Below are positions 1-12,299 of a stretch of DNA of 64,000 nucleotides, piece by piece; position 1 is the first letter of the stretch; the number at the start of each line of letters is the position of its first letter. The stretch comes from Albula goreensis (lineage: Eukaryota; Chordata; Actinopteri; Albuliformes; Albulidae). The position numbers and the translations under genes are program-made. The notes beneath the pieces were generated by a model. The model saw only the letters and a program-made list of their open reading frames with translations, ran no database searches and was not told the origin of the DNA. The stretch covers positions 6,235,001 through 6,299,000 of the forward strand of contig CM040744.1 in the NCBI GenBank assembly GCA_022829145.1. Reading direction: 5' to 3'.

Positions 1-1298
1 GTAGGTAAAGTTTTCACCCTGTCAGCGGAGGGCTGTAAGGGGTAATCCCCTGACATGTTATACCAAAGACTTTTCAATCGTATCCATCATCTTACTACGA
101 GGGAAGACCCTTGGGATCCATTGGATCCTACCACCATTTTACAAATGAGAAAATGGGATGGTTATATAAAATACCAAAACACATAACAGAATCATGTCCG
201 CTGAAAAAAGTGAGTTCATTTGTTTCCGTTCTAGTGGGAAGAATGCTTTGGGTATTTGTTTTCAAATTTTCAGACCCAGTTAACTGTTTTAACATTGAAC
301 ATATTAAACATACGTTTCATGTAATTCAGAAAATATTTGTGTGGCTGAAAGATTAATTCACTTCCCTAGCATTTCACCACCAAAGTTATTTCTCTTAATA
401 TCATATTACATTCCCTGATTAGTTTTTGTAAAAACATGCATGTCCATATTTTTCCATTTTTAAGTTGTACTGTTTTACAATGAACTTCACCAGCACACAG
501 TGACATAACTGCCAAATCAAATATACAGCAATTCTTTCCAAGCCTAATGACAGGGGCACCCTGTTCAAATCAGAAAATGTTCCAGAATGTCTTCTTTAAA
601 TAGGATTCTCCGCCTGAGACTGGGATACTTGTAGCTGGCTAGCCTGAGGGACTCTGGAAACTCCATGCTAGCCCTTCGGGTGTTGTTGAGATTCCTGCCG
701 AGCGCTGCCTTTTAAGTGCCTGCTTGATTTGTATGGGGTGCTCTGGCCCATACCACATAAAGTGGATTTGAAAATCCGCACCTTACGGCTGTATTATGTC
801 ACCATTTTCCTGGCCAGTTTTCCCAATAACATGCGAGAGTATAGCTTGGCTATTACAATGCATTCTGGCAAGCATTAAACTGTCTTGTTAGTTCTTCTAA
901 TTAACGGTCAGAAATAGTGAGAAGACGACTACAGAACATATTGACAAATTGGAACATGCAACAAAGGAATTTACACATACACATAGCTTTGCGGATTGCC
1001 AATAATATACAGGGTTAGTCATAATGCGGTCCACAGTTTGTTTTGGTTTTTAATGTAATTTGTCAACAACATTTTTACTAATGCTGTATTTTTACTTTAA
1101 GTTTACAATTTAGTTTTTTCTTTCGTTCATCACATTCTTTTTTAACACCTGAAAACATGCGATTCAGGTTACGTTATTTACCTGCATTTTGTTGACTTTT
1201 TGCAACACTCAGCTATCAGACAAAAGGGGCTACAGCTAATGGCTAATTTTGTCCGAACTGTATTCAGCAAGAAGCTGGCTGCAGTCAACAGACGTAGT
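1..1298. other. non-coding, no feature recognised
   Basis: AT-rich sequence with only short chance open frames, none resembling a known protein or ending at convincing splice sites. No microsatellite or inverted repeat stands out before the TG tract that follows. Confidence 0.6.
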
Positions 1299-1374
<76 letters not shown>

Positions 1375-1378
1375 TGTG

Positions 1379-1424
<46 letters not shown>

Positions 1425-1430
1425 CGTGTA
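1299..1430. repeat. (TG)n microsatellite, about 130 bp
   Basis: An almost pure TG dinucleotide run interrupted by single TACG, TGCG and CGTGCG variants toward its right end. It reads as long poly-Cys-Val or His-Thr frames on the two strands, which are artefacts of the repeat. Tracts of this length are common in fish genomes and usually polymorphic; alternating purine-pyrimidine of this length can adopt Z-DNA. Confidence 0.97.
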
Positions 1431-1439
1431 AGTGAGTGA

Positions 1440-2643
1440 GTTTGAGGAACTACCTTGAGTGAACCTCTTCCCCTTCACAAAATGCATGAATCTGCCCTTG
1501 AGACTAATAGAATTCCCAGTATGGCAAGAATCTTTTCCTCTTTTCCTGGATGGAAAGGTATAGCTGTTGAGCCTGTACTAGGAGCAAACAGGCAAATTTA
1601 CATAACATACAGGTCCCAGGACAGATGCACCTGGGATTGAAGCATCAGCTAAATCCCTGATGTAATGCATTGTAATGAAAAGAATGAGAAATGGCACAGA
1701 TACAGCCAAAAAAGCAGTAATTAAAATGAATATTAATCTCGCCACCATCTGCTAAAATTTAGGAACCTATCAATATAAAAAGCACAGACTCAAGCCTAGC
1801 ACATGTGTTTAAGCAAACATTGATGTCCTTTGTCATTCGCTTGGAGTAGAGAACTTATCTAGCTTTCTGGTGTTTTAATTTCTTATAACTTTCAAAATTC
1901 TTGCAACTGTCACATTACAGGAGCTTGTTATGAAACAATACCAGCGGACTGGGAAGCGGCACAGGACAATGCAAGCACTTATAAGTACATACCATGACTT
2001 TTCTGTCATAAATACATTGATTTAAGGTTATTGTTTTTTTTTTCTTTTCTGAGTCTCTTTAATTTTCTTTTCTGTGTATTCTCTCAAACCAAGACAAAGT
2101 AGGATCACAGGTGTCAACAAGAAGCAGGTTTAAGACTAAATACTTTGAAGATCATTATACACAAGCACAGTTCCTAATCTCAGTACCTAAGTTTAGCTTT
2201 TTTAAATTATTGTAAGTCATCATAATGTAAAATGAAAATATATGTCTTAGTGTAAAACATCATAAGACAGATAATCAAATCATTTTATAACACAAATGAC
2301 AGCAAAAACAAAGGCCTATAAACAGAATAAGCTTGGAGAATATTCATTTTTTGATTGCTCTCATATTCTTCAATAAGCACCAGAAGCACTAGCAGAACTT
2401 GCTTCCGTAAGGAAAACAAGGTGGTGATCTCTCATTGAAGAGTGGTTAAGAGATTAAAAGCCCACAGTAGCCAGGAAAAACCCAATGTTATGTGATTATT
2501 ATTTCAGCAATTATCCCCTGCTCAGTCCTCATTGTCCTGCACTGTGCGACTTGGCTGCAGCTGGTCGACCTCTCAAAGACCTCTAGTCTTTCACAGGAAT
2601 GTGACAACCACCATTTTCACACAGAACCTTCTACGTCAAAGTC
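1440..2643. other. non-coding, no feature recognised
   Basis: AT-rich unique-looking sequence. A T run near 2033 is the only simple-sequence feature. No open frame shows a known domain. Confidence 0.55.
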
Positions 2644-2696
2644 ATATAATATAATATAATATAATATAATATAATATAATATAATATAATATAATA
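2644..2696. repeat. (ATAAT)n pentanucleotide microsatellite
   Basis: About ten uninterrupted copies of a 5-bp ATAAT unit. A clean array like this suggests recent expansion, unlike the degenerate surroundings. Confidence 0.95.
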
Positions 2697-2699
2697 CTT

Positions 2700-4555
2700 G
2701 TGTCATTATAATTTTTCAAAGTTCAAGATAAAACAAGTTTCCCAGATGTTCCAGTCAGATACCACAGGGCTCAAATTTAGTCCCAGTTTTACTCACATCC
2801 ATGTCCAAGCTTCTGCAAGAAAATACACCATCATACCAATTCCAACAGCGTGGCATAAAAAAAATGACAAATGGACTACCACACAACTGTTTAAAAATAC
2901 AATTTTTTTTGGTGACAGTGAACTCAAACATTGTGCATGACGCACTGATTCCAGGGTATGCAACAGGGTTGGTGGTTGCCAGTAAAAACACATTTGACCC
3001 TAAACTATGCACATATCCCAGCAGGCACTGTGAAGGATAGACTATCCTGTTGTTTAACAACTGATACATCTAATAATCATTATAAATTACTCTGACTTCA
3101 AGGGCGAATGGTAAATAACGCTTCAGTACATGCCAGCGTGAAATTAAACGTTAAAATAACAATGTTACAAAACACTACTTGCACTGTATGCATTCCATTA
3201 CTTTATACAAGCGGATATAGAGTATCACTGCCATGTGTATTGGGACGTCCAAAAGCAAAAGTACTTCTCTGGGCACACTTATGAAAGACAGTTTACTTTT
3301 TGATAGGGGAAAAGTTTGCAAACAGTAATTGGTGCAACTTGCTCGGTGAAATCACTCTGTTTATGGCCATATGGAGGAACATTTGGAGGAGATAGACTGC
3401 AAGGTAATGATGCTTGGGATCTGCCATTCTACCCACATGATCACTGTATGCATTCCTCCGTTTTCCAACATGCATAAATATGAAAAGTATGTGATTTCTG
3501 CCCCATCAGTTGATAGTTTGTCTTATGTCAAAACAATTACTGTTGCCATATGCTATGATTGGAACTTAAATGGGGTACAGTCCCCATAGAAAAGCTGTGC
3601 TTTGTTTGTTTGTTAGTACAATCATTTATTTACCGGCTGACCAGATGGAGGCTCATCAGAGCACAAGTGTGTGTCTGAAAGCCAGCACCAGATTTAACCT
3701 CCTGCTAATGTGCTGTGCAGTTTTTTTTTTTTTTACTGTAATTTACATATCTATTTAAAACATTCCGATGCTATTCATTTTTTAATGCACGTTTTTAATG
3801 TCATCGCCAGGTACTGTGACGAGTACATATAATACTTTTCATTAATGGCTAGTAGGGAACCTGCTGTGCTTTTAGCTACGTAATTGCCTTACAAAAGTAA
3901 GTAACAACAACACTAGGCAATGGAGGGAGTAAGCAGATACAGAATACCTAAATGTTGCCAGTTAGCTAGCAGATTCACAACTATGTGAGCTACCTGCATT
4001 TGCTATGTATCTAGCAACATTTGCCATGAATCTCCATGACCCATTTAGCGCACCATAACAACCATTCCCTTGACAAGATGAATGTATAGACAAGATTGAG
4101 GCTGCAGCTAACAAGCTTTAAATAAATTATTCAATTATTTACGAGTATCTGTCTGCTTATTCAATAGCTATTCCTTTGATCCAACAGAATAACTTTTCTA
4201 ATACAAAATATTTGCTAGCACCTACTGTTTGAATTCAGTTTTTGTCTATTAGATATGAATGTGAGTTCATCCTGAACATTTTTATTTTGTCTCATTTTCC
4301 AGGACTCATTTTACAGAACATTTCTGCCCCAGATATTGAAATGATATGGTACACCCTTCAGCAGAAATATTAAAAAGCTGCCCATAAAGATTTCATGCAG
4401 TCATGCAAAACTGAAAACAGTTTCTGGTTGAACTGTCATTAATAACTGTCATTGGTTGGATTAAATGCCACATCTGCAAGGAAATATACAGCTACTGAAA
4501 TGTTCTGGACACAGCACTTCCAGTATTCTCACAAAATCTAATGACTATTTGACCA
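2700..4555. other. non-coding, no feature recognised
   Basis: No coding match. A T run lies at about 3720-3733. The stretch 3850-4030 is rich in GCTAGC-like words but I could not define a repeat unit or boundaries. Confidence 0.5.
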
Positions 4556-4740
4556 GCAGGTGTATACATTGTGCTCTCTCTCTTTCTTTCTCTTGCTCTT
4601 TTTCCTGACTTTCTCATTTAAAGCATACACATACAAGCACATACACACACCAACTGAGCAATGTCCATGCATCTATGTGATTCTGTATGTGTGTGTGCAC
4701 TCTAACACACACACACACACACACACCTACAAGAGATTCA
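4556..4740. repeat. CT-rich tract and facing TG/CA simple repeats
   Basis: A pyrimidine-rich stretch (about 4570-4620) is followed by a short TG run (4687-4695) and, after a spacer of about 10 bp, a CA run (about 4706-4727). The facing TG and CA runs are complementary and could fold into a small hairpin. Confidence 0.85.
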
Positions 4741-4779
4741 AGTGCATGGAGAAAATATGAGCAGCATAATGCTATTTCC

Positions 4780-5460
4780 ACTGAGATGGATATCGAACTG
4801 GCGCTCGCTTGTTTTGCTTGTTTAGCACGGCGAAGCTTTCAAGAGGGGGACAGAAGCTCTCAAGATTCTCGGAGCACCAGCTTTCAATTTGTAGAGTTTG
4901 TGTAACTTAGGGCGGAGAACATCTGTCAACCTTCTCTTTCTGATCAGCTCAAATTGACATCTGTGTAGGGCTGTTTACCCAAACGGTAAGTATGCTAAGG
5001 GAAATATTATGCTAGTTTCACTTTACCTTTCTAATGTTTACAGAAAAAACAGAGGAGAAGTGACCAAGGAAGGTCGGAGGATATGGAAGGCTCATCCGCG
5101 CGGTTTCAATCGTACCTTCGGAAAAGAAAAAAAAAAAAAAAGGAAAGCCCTCCTGTTGAGCACGGCTGTGGACGCTTACAGCACAAATATCCCCTCTCCT
5201 CTCCACTGCACAGAGCGACTTCCATGCCTTGTTTATCTGCTTGGCACCGATGCAAGTGCACAAATTAGATAATACACTCTGAGCACACACAGAGGATGCC
5301 ACAGCAGAATCTGAACCGGCCCCATTTTTTCTCCTCTTGACAGGGAGACTGACGTACTATTTGCATCCCCTCCATAAACCCCCACACCCAACCCCCCACT
5401 CCAACTACCCCCAACCCCAGCCTGTCAGACCTCAGCATTCATACAGAGAAAGATGAAAAG
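4780..5460. promoter_or_regulatory. possible 5' exon or regulatory block (weak)
   Basis: This block is less AT-rich than its neighbours. It contains a strong vertebrate 5' splice-site match on the plus strand (GT at 4986-4987, intron side GTAAGTAT) and an octamer ATTTGCAT near 5359 close to a TGACGTA-like site, then a C-rich stretch of repeated CCCCA words at about 5372-5420. No protein frame with a recognisable domain spans the donor, so if it is an exon it is probably untranslated. One isolated donor match proves little. Confidence 0.15.
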
Positions 5461-5860
5461 GAAACAAATGCAAAGATGACTGGACTGATGTGAAAAGCCA
5501 GTCAGTGACCAGGGAGTGGTGTGGCATTTGTCTTCAGCAAAAAAAAAATCCTGCAAGTGGGCTCTAAAGAGAGAGAAGTCTTATTCGAATCTTACTTAAA
5601 AAGGGGATTTCCAAGTGAGACCTTCAAACAAGGCATGTAGAAAATGCTCATTCAGTCCTTTACAAATGCATGTCCTTCACACTACTGAACTAGCCGTTGG
5701 TTATTGTATTTACAGGCTCCAAGATATATCAACTGTCCCCTATTAGAGAGAAGCTTGTCCTTAGAGAGAGGCGGTGCTGGGTGTTTCCTCCCCAAGTGTA
5801 TTCTCTCTCACCCCCACACACAAGATTATAACAAGGGCTAATGACCACTGTGGGATTTGG

Positions 5861-6226
5861 GAAATGGGGATAGACAGGGAGAGAGGAGAGAGAGGAGAGT
5901 GAGAGAAATAAGAGTGCGGGAAGAGAAAAAAATACAAGAGAAAAACCCCAGTAGAAAAGAAAGAGGAGAAGGAGAAAAAAGGATTTCCGCTAAAACTAAT
6001 CAATCAAAGATTGATAATGGGTTCCATGCAGGAGCGTTGACATGGGGTCAGCTCGTCCCCTGACCCCTGGCTACAGGGCAGGGCTTCAGAAAGACACAGA
6101 GATAATGGAATCCTAAGCTAATTGTCCAGCTTGTGTCAGTCCTTTCAATGCGCTCCACTTTAAGTCTAATTCCTGTCTTTTTTCCTCCCCCTCTCCCCTC
6201 TTCCCTGCTCCTCTTTGCCTCCTTTG
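5861..6226. repeat. polypurine tract followed by polypyrimidine tract
   Basis: From 5861 to about 5982 the plus strand is nearly all G and A with a few interruptions. From about 6171 to 6226 it is nearly all C and T. The two are roughly complementary in composition and about 190 bp apart, so they could pair as a loose hairpin or form triplex-type structures. No gene is seen between them. Confidence 0.75.
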
Positions 6227-6234
6227 TGACTGAC

Positions 6235-6570
6235 TACTTTGCGGTATCATTCTCAGAAAGGCATGAATTGCACTTTCTGCCCCCGAGAGATCCGTCAACA
6301 CGGCGCATCTCCCGCAATTTGTACCAAATTATCAAAGGCATCAGCTAGAACTTGCCCCGTTCCCAAACAAATAAAAAATCACCCGGAGGTAACGGGTGGG
6401 CTTTGTTGTGAATTAAAGTGAGAAATAAAAACAACAACAATGGGAAAACAATGAATGAATGAACTGAAACCGTAGCGAATCGCGCTCATTAATTATGTCC
6501 CTAAGCCACAGACAGCAACACGAATAATTACAAAGAGAGCGCAGCATTATTCTGTGACATTAAGTGCTAA
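6235..6570. promoter_or_regulatory. candidate conserved non-coding element
   Basis: No coding frame with known domains. The sequence is of mixed composition without simple repeats and carries several sites seen in developmental enhancers: a TTAATTA-type homeodomain core near 6490, ATTATC/ATCAAAG words near 6330, and AATAATTAC near 6523. The call rests on texture only; conservation cannot be shown from one sequence. Confidence 0.22.
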
Positions 6571-6639
6571 AGAATCCTTCCCCTATAGAAGTCAATATCA
6601 GCAAAAGACATGTAAATAAAGGGAGTAAACACTGAGTAC

Positions 6640-6850
6640 TCACTTAAAAAGCTCTGACTTTCTCTTCTCTCTCACACACTCTCTCTCTCCCTCTGTTGTC
6701 CTCCACAGTGGTTGTGCGCGTGTGTGCTGGTGAGAACCTCCAGTACAGAAAGTTACCAGCGCGATCAGTGACTGTATCTGGCTACGGCTTGCGCTGCACT
6801 GACTGAGGGGAACCAAAGCACTTTTAAACTCACACAAGTGCCCCATGTGA
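6640..6850. other. CT-rich tract with a possible minus-strand splice donor
   Basis: The plus strand carries CT and CA simple sequence at about 6656-6705. On the minus strand a GTGAGTACT donor-like sequence lies near 6640, at the end of a 68-codon open frame starting near 6846. The peptide matches no family I recognise and its second half is translation of the simple repeat, so I do not call a gene. Confidence 0.2.
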
Positions 6851-7150
6851 CCAGCCGAGCCGTGAGCTAAGGCTCAGGAATACATCAGCTGCCTAGCCTG
6901 TCCACACTGCACCCTCTAGCCACTGTTTGTGGAAGTGTACACTGCAGGCGCACTCACACAGATACACATGTACAGTCATTAGTGCATGGGAGACAGAACA
7001 AATGAAGTGAGTCATTCACTCATTTTCCTTGATTGATTTGAATTTGTGTAACCTTATAACCTTTGTGTTGCACAATCAGGCGGCTTTCAGAAGTCTGCAT
7101 CACTTTCTTTCTATGAATGATGTATATATGTGTTTCAGTATCACTTCCGC

Positions 7151-7176
<26 letters not shown>
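7151..7176. repeat. poly(T) run, 26 bp
   Basis: An uninterrupted run of 26 T. It could be the reversed poly(A) tail of an old retrocopy, but nothing recognisable lies on its left side, so it is recorded as simple sequence. Confidence 0.95.
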
Positions 7177-7183
<7 letters not shown>

Positions 7184-7479
7184 TGGTGCTTTGTTTATTG
7201 AATTTCAGTTGTGTTAAATCGCTTATGCATGTTAAATTTGAATTTATATCTATTTAAATATAATGCATCTTCATGCAAGCTACCAACAACTGTGCACAGA
7301 ATTGCATCTAAAATGCACAAAAAAACTAATGTATATGGTATGTAGATGAGAAATCAAGGAAAAATATTTGCGATTATTTAAAAATCTTTGCAAAGCAGGA
7401 AATTCCCTCTGTGAAGCGCCTCCGTGAGTGGAGTCTGTCGTCAAGGCTTTACAGAACTTGGTTATACTAATGTGGAATT

Positions 7480-7742
7480 ATGTTAAAACAGCATGATGTC
7501 AGAGACTGCAAGGCCCCTTGGGAAAAATGCAGAGGTTGATGTGTCAGACCACGTTATCAAGTGCTGGTTGCTTGAAATCCATGACAATGTATTCTTGTTT
7601 GTTAAATTAAAAAGAAAACCGTCCCGCCGCAGCAATGTCACAGCGAGAAGCTCCGCAGGCAGGCTGATATCTCAAAGCTACTCGTCAAGAAATATCCATT
7701 TGCACAAGAATGCAAATGCCAACAACAGCCTTCCATAAGGCA
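7480..7742. promoter_or_regulatory. candidate conserved non-coding element
   Basis: Mixed-composition block between an AT-rich flank and a pyrimidine-rich flank. It includes ATGCAAAT-like octamer sequence near 7710 and a dense cluster of CCGC-containing words near 7620-7660. An 81-codon plus-strand frame crosses it but resembles no known protein. Low-confidence call from texture. Confidence 0.2.
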
Positions 7743-7799
7743 TCTTTTAGCATGGACTCCTTTTTACTTTCAAACACTTTTCGCATTTGTTTTGGGTGC

Positions 7800-8060
7800 A
7801 TGCATTCTCTCTCTCTCCTCTTCTTTCTTTCCTTTTAATCCAGTTGAAAAGCAACAGAAGCCACAGTTTTTTTTTTTCTTCCACCCCTTTTTGTATCCCT
7901 TCATCTTCAGCTCCTTCGTTCCTCTGTTACCACGGCGAAGGCCTTGCTCTCCACTCGCACCGGGGCCATTCCTGTGTCTGATAATCTTTTCGTTTTCTCT
8001 GTTTGTCCTTCCTTTTTCTAGTGCCTGTGGTATGCAAAGGGGTTTTCTTCTAAAATAAAG
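7800..8060. other. pyrimidine-rich stretch
   Basis: Runs of CT and T (for example 7806-7840 and 7868-7880) dominate the plus strand. The long Ser/Phe-rich and, on the other strand, Lys/Glu/Arg-rich frames here are compositional artefacts. Confidence 0.6.
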
Positions 8061-9250
8061 CCAACAACCCCAATGACTAAACAGAGCCGGTGTACATTTA
8101 CAAATCAATACTGAGATCTAGCAGGCCTTGCATTAAACATGAGGCCTCTAGAGGTTGCATTGATAGATCTCCTATCATGCTTGCTCCCCTAACATGCGTC
8201 GTCTCCCTTTGAATTCAGAGCTCAATATGGCCACATAACTGTGGCGTGACAACAGAATACACACATGCAAATGCATAGAATCCAGAATATTCCCATTACA
8301 TATTATCTGTGCATACTTACATGGGAATAACAACGAGAAGGGTCACAGCAACGCAACTTCAAATACTTGAAATTACCACATTTCATTGAAGTATTTATCC
8401 CTTTTCCATAGAACATCCATAATAAGTTGTACATCATTTCTGTGGTAACAATGTGAATTTTACAGATGGCTGGGTAAAGTTGCAACTACATTATTTTAAA
8501 GAGATTAATTGTCAGTATCCCACTTTTGTCAGTCAGGAATTATATACGCATACACTTGACAGTGGTAATTATTTAGATTTTTAATCTCTTAAATCTTTAA
8601 GTGTCTAGTTAAATCTCTCAATATATATCTCTGATCAACAGACCTTAGAAAATTGGCTGAAATAATATGCTAAATTCCAGGAGTAAAGTCTTCTGAACAT
8701 CACAAATTCTTCTGTTCTTAAAATATTCATTTTGATGTCAGCTTTCAATTCGATAAATGGATGGGTTTTCATAACATGGTGATAATCTCTCTGCATTAGT
8801 CAAATGTGAACTTGCCACCTGGCACTGTCTGTTCCATTTTGTGTGTTGTACACAATTTTTCAATATTTCCCTGGTATTGAGTTTGAGTCAGAAGTACCAT
8901 ACTAACATTCTTTGTATCCTAACTTGGCCATTAACTACAAAGAGCTGAATTTGAGCAGCAGCACCACATGCTACGTAGCCTCTATCATCTTTATCAAAAC
9001 AAAATGGCAGAATGTCAGCTTAGGGCACCCAAGTAAATTTACTTGTTATGATGACTCCAAAAGATGAGAACTGGGGCCAATACCAAAAGCAAATCTGGTA
9101 AACTGATCTAGATTCATTTTATTTTACCCCAGATAGCCAACTTATTGTTCAGCCACGCAATGTTAAAATATGTTTTAACATTTTAGCAAGCTAATAAGAG
9201 AAACACTCAAAATATTCTGTCTGGATAGTATCTCTGTCTTCACAGACCTC
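8061..9250. other. non-coding, no feature recognised
   Basis: AT-rich, no domain-bearing frame. A loose cluster of AATCT words lies at about 8570-8630, too irregular to call a tandem repeat. Confidence 0.5.
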
Positions 9251-9254
9251 CATG

Positions 9255-9510
9255 TGCTATGCCTGTGTTGCATCACCCTTTTATTGATTTCCAAGCCAAT
9301 AACTACCAGCACACTCAGTCACGAGCAAACTCACCAGACCCCGCTGCCACAATCAAAAGCAAAAAATCTGATGAACGGCAATCTTGGTGGACATTTGTGA
9401 GGCTTGGCAGGTTGCTTGATGGAAATGTGGTAATCTGCCTGCATTCTTACTCGTTGGGTGACGTCAGTATGGAAAGGATAAATGCTTATGTGGATTGAAT
9501 TCAGGTGAAA
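9255..9510. promoter_or_regulatory. candidate regulatory block with a perfect CRE
   Basis: Contains the perfect 8-bp palindrome TGACGTCA at 9459-9466, the full cAMP-response element bound by CREB/ATF-type bZIP factors. The surrounding 250 bp is of mixed composition without simple repeats. A 79-codon frame crosses it but has no recognisable domain. The site is seen directly; regulatory function is inference. Confidence 0.25.
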
Positions 9511-9839
9511 CCTCAAATACCACTCGAAATTGCTGGAACTTTAGTTCCCGCAAAGTGATTAAATTGAACTTCTCCATTTATGATAGACAGAATGAAATGT
9601 GAGGGGCTTAAACAAAACCACATTTTGGAGTCCATTGCTGTCACCCCACCCTCCTCTTATGCACAGATTCTCTCTCCAGCTGTGGTCATATCTCACAGCC
9701 ACCAGGATTCAGCTGAAAGATCCCGAGAGTCTTATGTACATTTTTTAATAAACACGAAGACTCAATGTCGACAGAAAACGCATCGCATGCAAGTTTTGTT
9801 TTACGTAGTGGCGCATACCTGTTTTCATATTCTGTAATT

Positions 9840-11190
9840 ATTAATATGTATATGCAGTACAACAGGATGTCTTGTTTGTAAAAGATTCAAATTCCTTTTT
9901 AATAGAATGTGTGTACTTATTTTTTATGTTTCCATATTTTGAGTAATAATGTGAGCAACCCTTCAACAATCAACCTTTTCATAAAGGATGCAGCTGTATG
10001 ATTTGGCAGCAAAAGAAGCTATTTATATTTTTGGCAGTTGAGAGCCATACAATTACAGTCGCTGACGCCTGACTCCGTTTCTACCCATTCAAAAATGCAA
10101 TGGCTGATTAAGCAAAAGGAAACACACACAAGTGCACACACTCACACAAGCTCTCTCACACAAAGAGTTTCAGCAACATATAGATTTGTAAAATTCAACC
10201 ATGTCTATTGACAGAAATGATAAACTAGATTTGGATTAAGCAGAGAGCTGAATGGTGTAGCTTGGAATTCTGGGTAAAACCAATAAAGCTCATAGTCCTG
10301 TATAAACCTTATCATCAAATCCCCTCTGAATTAACCAGCGATAGAATTGTACTCTATCAGTTATGCTTAACACAGACAGAGCTTCCAGTTTAATTCCACA
10401 TCTGTGCACCTCTGCTGTTTTATTCATAAAGCAATTATAAAGCTATTGCCTGTTTCTTTGTGTGTGAAGTTATTCTTCCAATTCACAAAATACAGGACAT
10501 TAATTGTGTGATTGCTTTTTAAAGTTTGATAATTTATTCATTCAAATCCCTAATTTACATCACAAAGAACACATAATTTTTGATAATATTTATCTAGAAT
10601 TATGTACTGATATTATTTTGAATAGCATCGTCTGCATTGTTTAATAGCCAAGGCAAAAACATAATTTTGGTCTGACATGTAAATCAGGTTGCAGAAAGAA
10701 AAGCATCTTACAGAACGTCTTGTCTGCAAAAGGAAGTAATACAAGTTCTTTTTTTCCTACCTTTTTCTAAATAATCAGATATGGTTGTATTCATCCCAGC
10801 AATTTCACACTGATATTTTCATTTCATTTTTAACCTTCATAGTTTCAATCCTTCTAACCCCTCATGGGACAGTTACACAGTCAGTATTGGCGCGCCCTTT
10901 GAAGAAAAAAAAATCGCACTTTGGTTGTATTAATCTGAATTAAGATTCAGTCTGAAACTACTGATATATTATAGAACCACAACATTGTCTCATTTCTTCT
11001 AATTTAAGAGCTGATGTATGTAAAATATATAATAAGCATACAGTACTATTTAGCATGCATTCTCTTGTGATATTTTTGATGTTGGCTCCTAAAGTTTGTT
11101 TAGCGGAAAAACAGAGGTGGTTTAAGAGGGTTTTTCAAAATGATGAATCAAAAAGAAAAATGGTTTTTGGAATATGCATGAACTAAATTT
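9840..11190. other. non-coding, no feature recognised
   Basis: AT-rich sequence with a short CA-rich stretch at about 10120-10160. No coding match and no clear repeat structure. Confidence 0.5.
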
Positions 11191-11194
11191 ACCC

Positions 11195-11400
11195 TTAATT
11201 CTTTCCAGTAACAATGCTGCACGCCTTCCATCTCAACAATTTAGGATAAGCAAGCCGCTAATGACGACTTTGATCTTTGTACTCTCCCAAGAACGTCTTG
11301 ATACAGTCGTCCACCATCAGAGAGCACTGAGCCCCTTTGATCACGCGCACACTTTACTGCGTCTCATAAGTAATGACAGCTAAACGAAGGAGCCCACCTT
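11195..11400. promoter_or_regulatory. candidate conserved non-coding element
   Basis: Block of mixed composition with CTAATGACG and GTAATGACAG homeodomain/bZIP-like words and a GATCACGCGC stretch, distinct from the AT-rich left flank. No coding support. Texture-based, low confidence. Confidence 0.2.
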
Positions 11401-11559
11401 GATTACCTTCTTCTCTCTCTAGGTTTCCTTTCATCAGCATTGCTGTTGACAGAAAGCTTGATGGACGGATCAATTCTTGTGAGTAGAATGGATCGATATT
11501 TAAAGTTATCTCCCTGTTTCTGCTTGGTTTTCCCTGGCAGACAGTTCTATTAACCATGA

Positions 11560-12290
11560 CCTCGCAAGGTTGTTTGAATGAGATGTGATTATCAATGTGA
11601 ACCAAGTGGGTCCATCCCACATCATCATACGGAAAAAATTAATCTTATTTCCAAAACGAACACCCCAATGTTGGGGGGACCACTGCCGCAGATGGGAAGG
11701 ACGCCGCTGGAGTCCGCTGGGGTCGCTGAGGGTGGGAGAGCAGCAGGCAGCGGAACCACAGGCTGGGTAGAAGACGCAGTGGTGCAGTAAGGGACAAAAC
11801 CCATCCACATGAAATTTGTGTGTTGGCGTACCTCACTTTTGGTCTGTCCAGCCCAAAATGATTGGTGAAGTGTGCCATGATCCCTTGTTCTCCCCATTGG
11901 TTCCCCCTGCAGCTACAGAAGACACTGGGTGGCAGGTGGCAGAGGCGGCATCCAGAGGTGACAGTCTGGGAGAAGATCATAGCGGCACTGCATCCTGGTT
12001 TCTGTTACGTTTTTTTTTGAGATGCAGAGGGGGCTCAGCAACAAGGTGTGAGCCCACCTACATCCCACCGTTACCAGCGGCCAGTGTGGTCACTGTATGG
12101 TGTGTGTGTGTGTGGGCATGGGGAGGCTTATCCGAGTGCTTTGACCAATGGCAATGGACAGTGGACATTGTCGACTGTTACGGTGCAGTTAGTTTTGCCA
12201 GTAGTGGGCTTGTCATCAGTCTTCTTGTACAACATCACAGAGACACTGAAATTAATACGTTCTTGGGACTGTATAGATAAATACATGTTA
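11560..12290. other. unidentified GC-richer block beside the Tc1 remnant
   Basis: This 700-bp block has higher GC than its surroundings and is open in several frames on both strands (up to about 150 codons from a GTG at 11816), with a short TG run near 12101. None of the frames has a domain I recognise. It sits directly downstream, in minus-strand sense, of the Tc1-like transposase and could be that element's 3' part, another insertion, or unique sequence. I saw no terminal inverted repeats that would delimit it. Confidence 0.3.
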
Positions 12291-12299
12291 GTCATCATA

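Noticed and set aside
1200..1487. Cys-Val and His-Thr repeat peptides
   Set aside because: Direct translation of the (TG)n microsatellite.
11816..12280. 154-codon plus-strand frame starting at GTG
   Set aside because: No recognisable domain, GC-rich composition, overlapped by equally open frames on the other strand. Kept only as an unidentified block.
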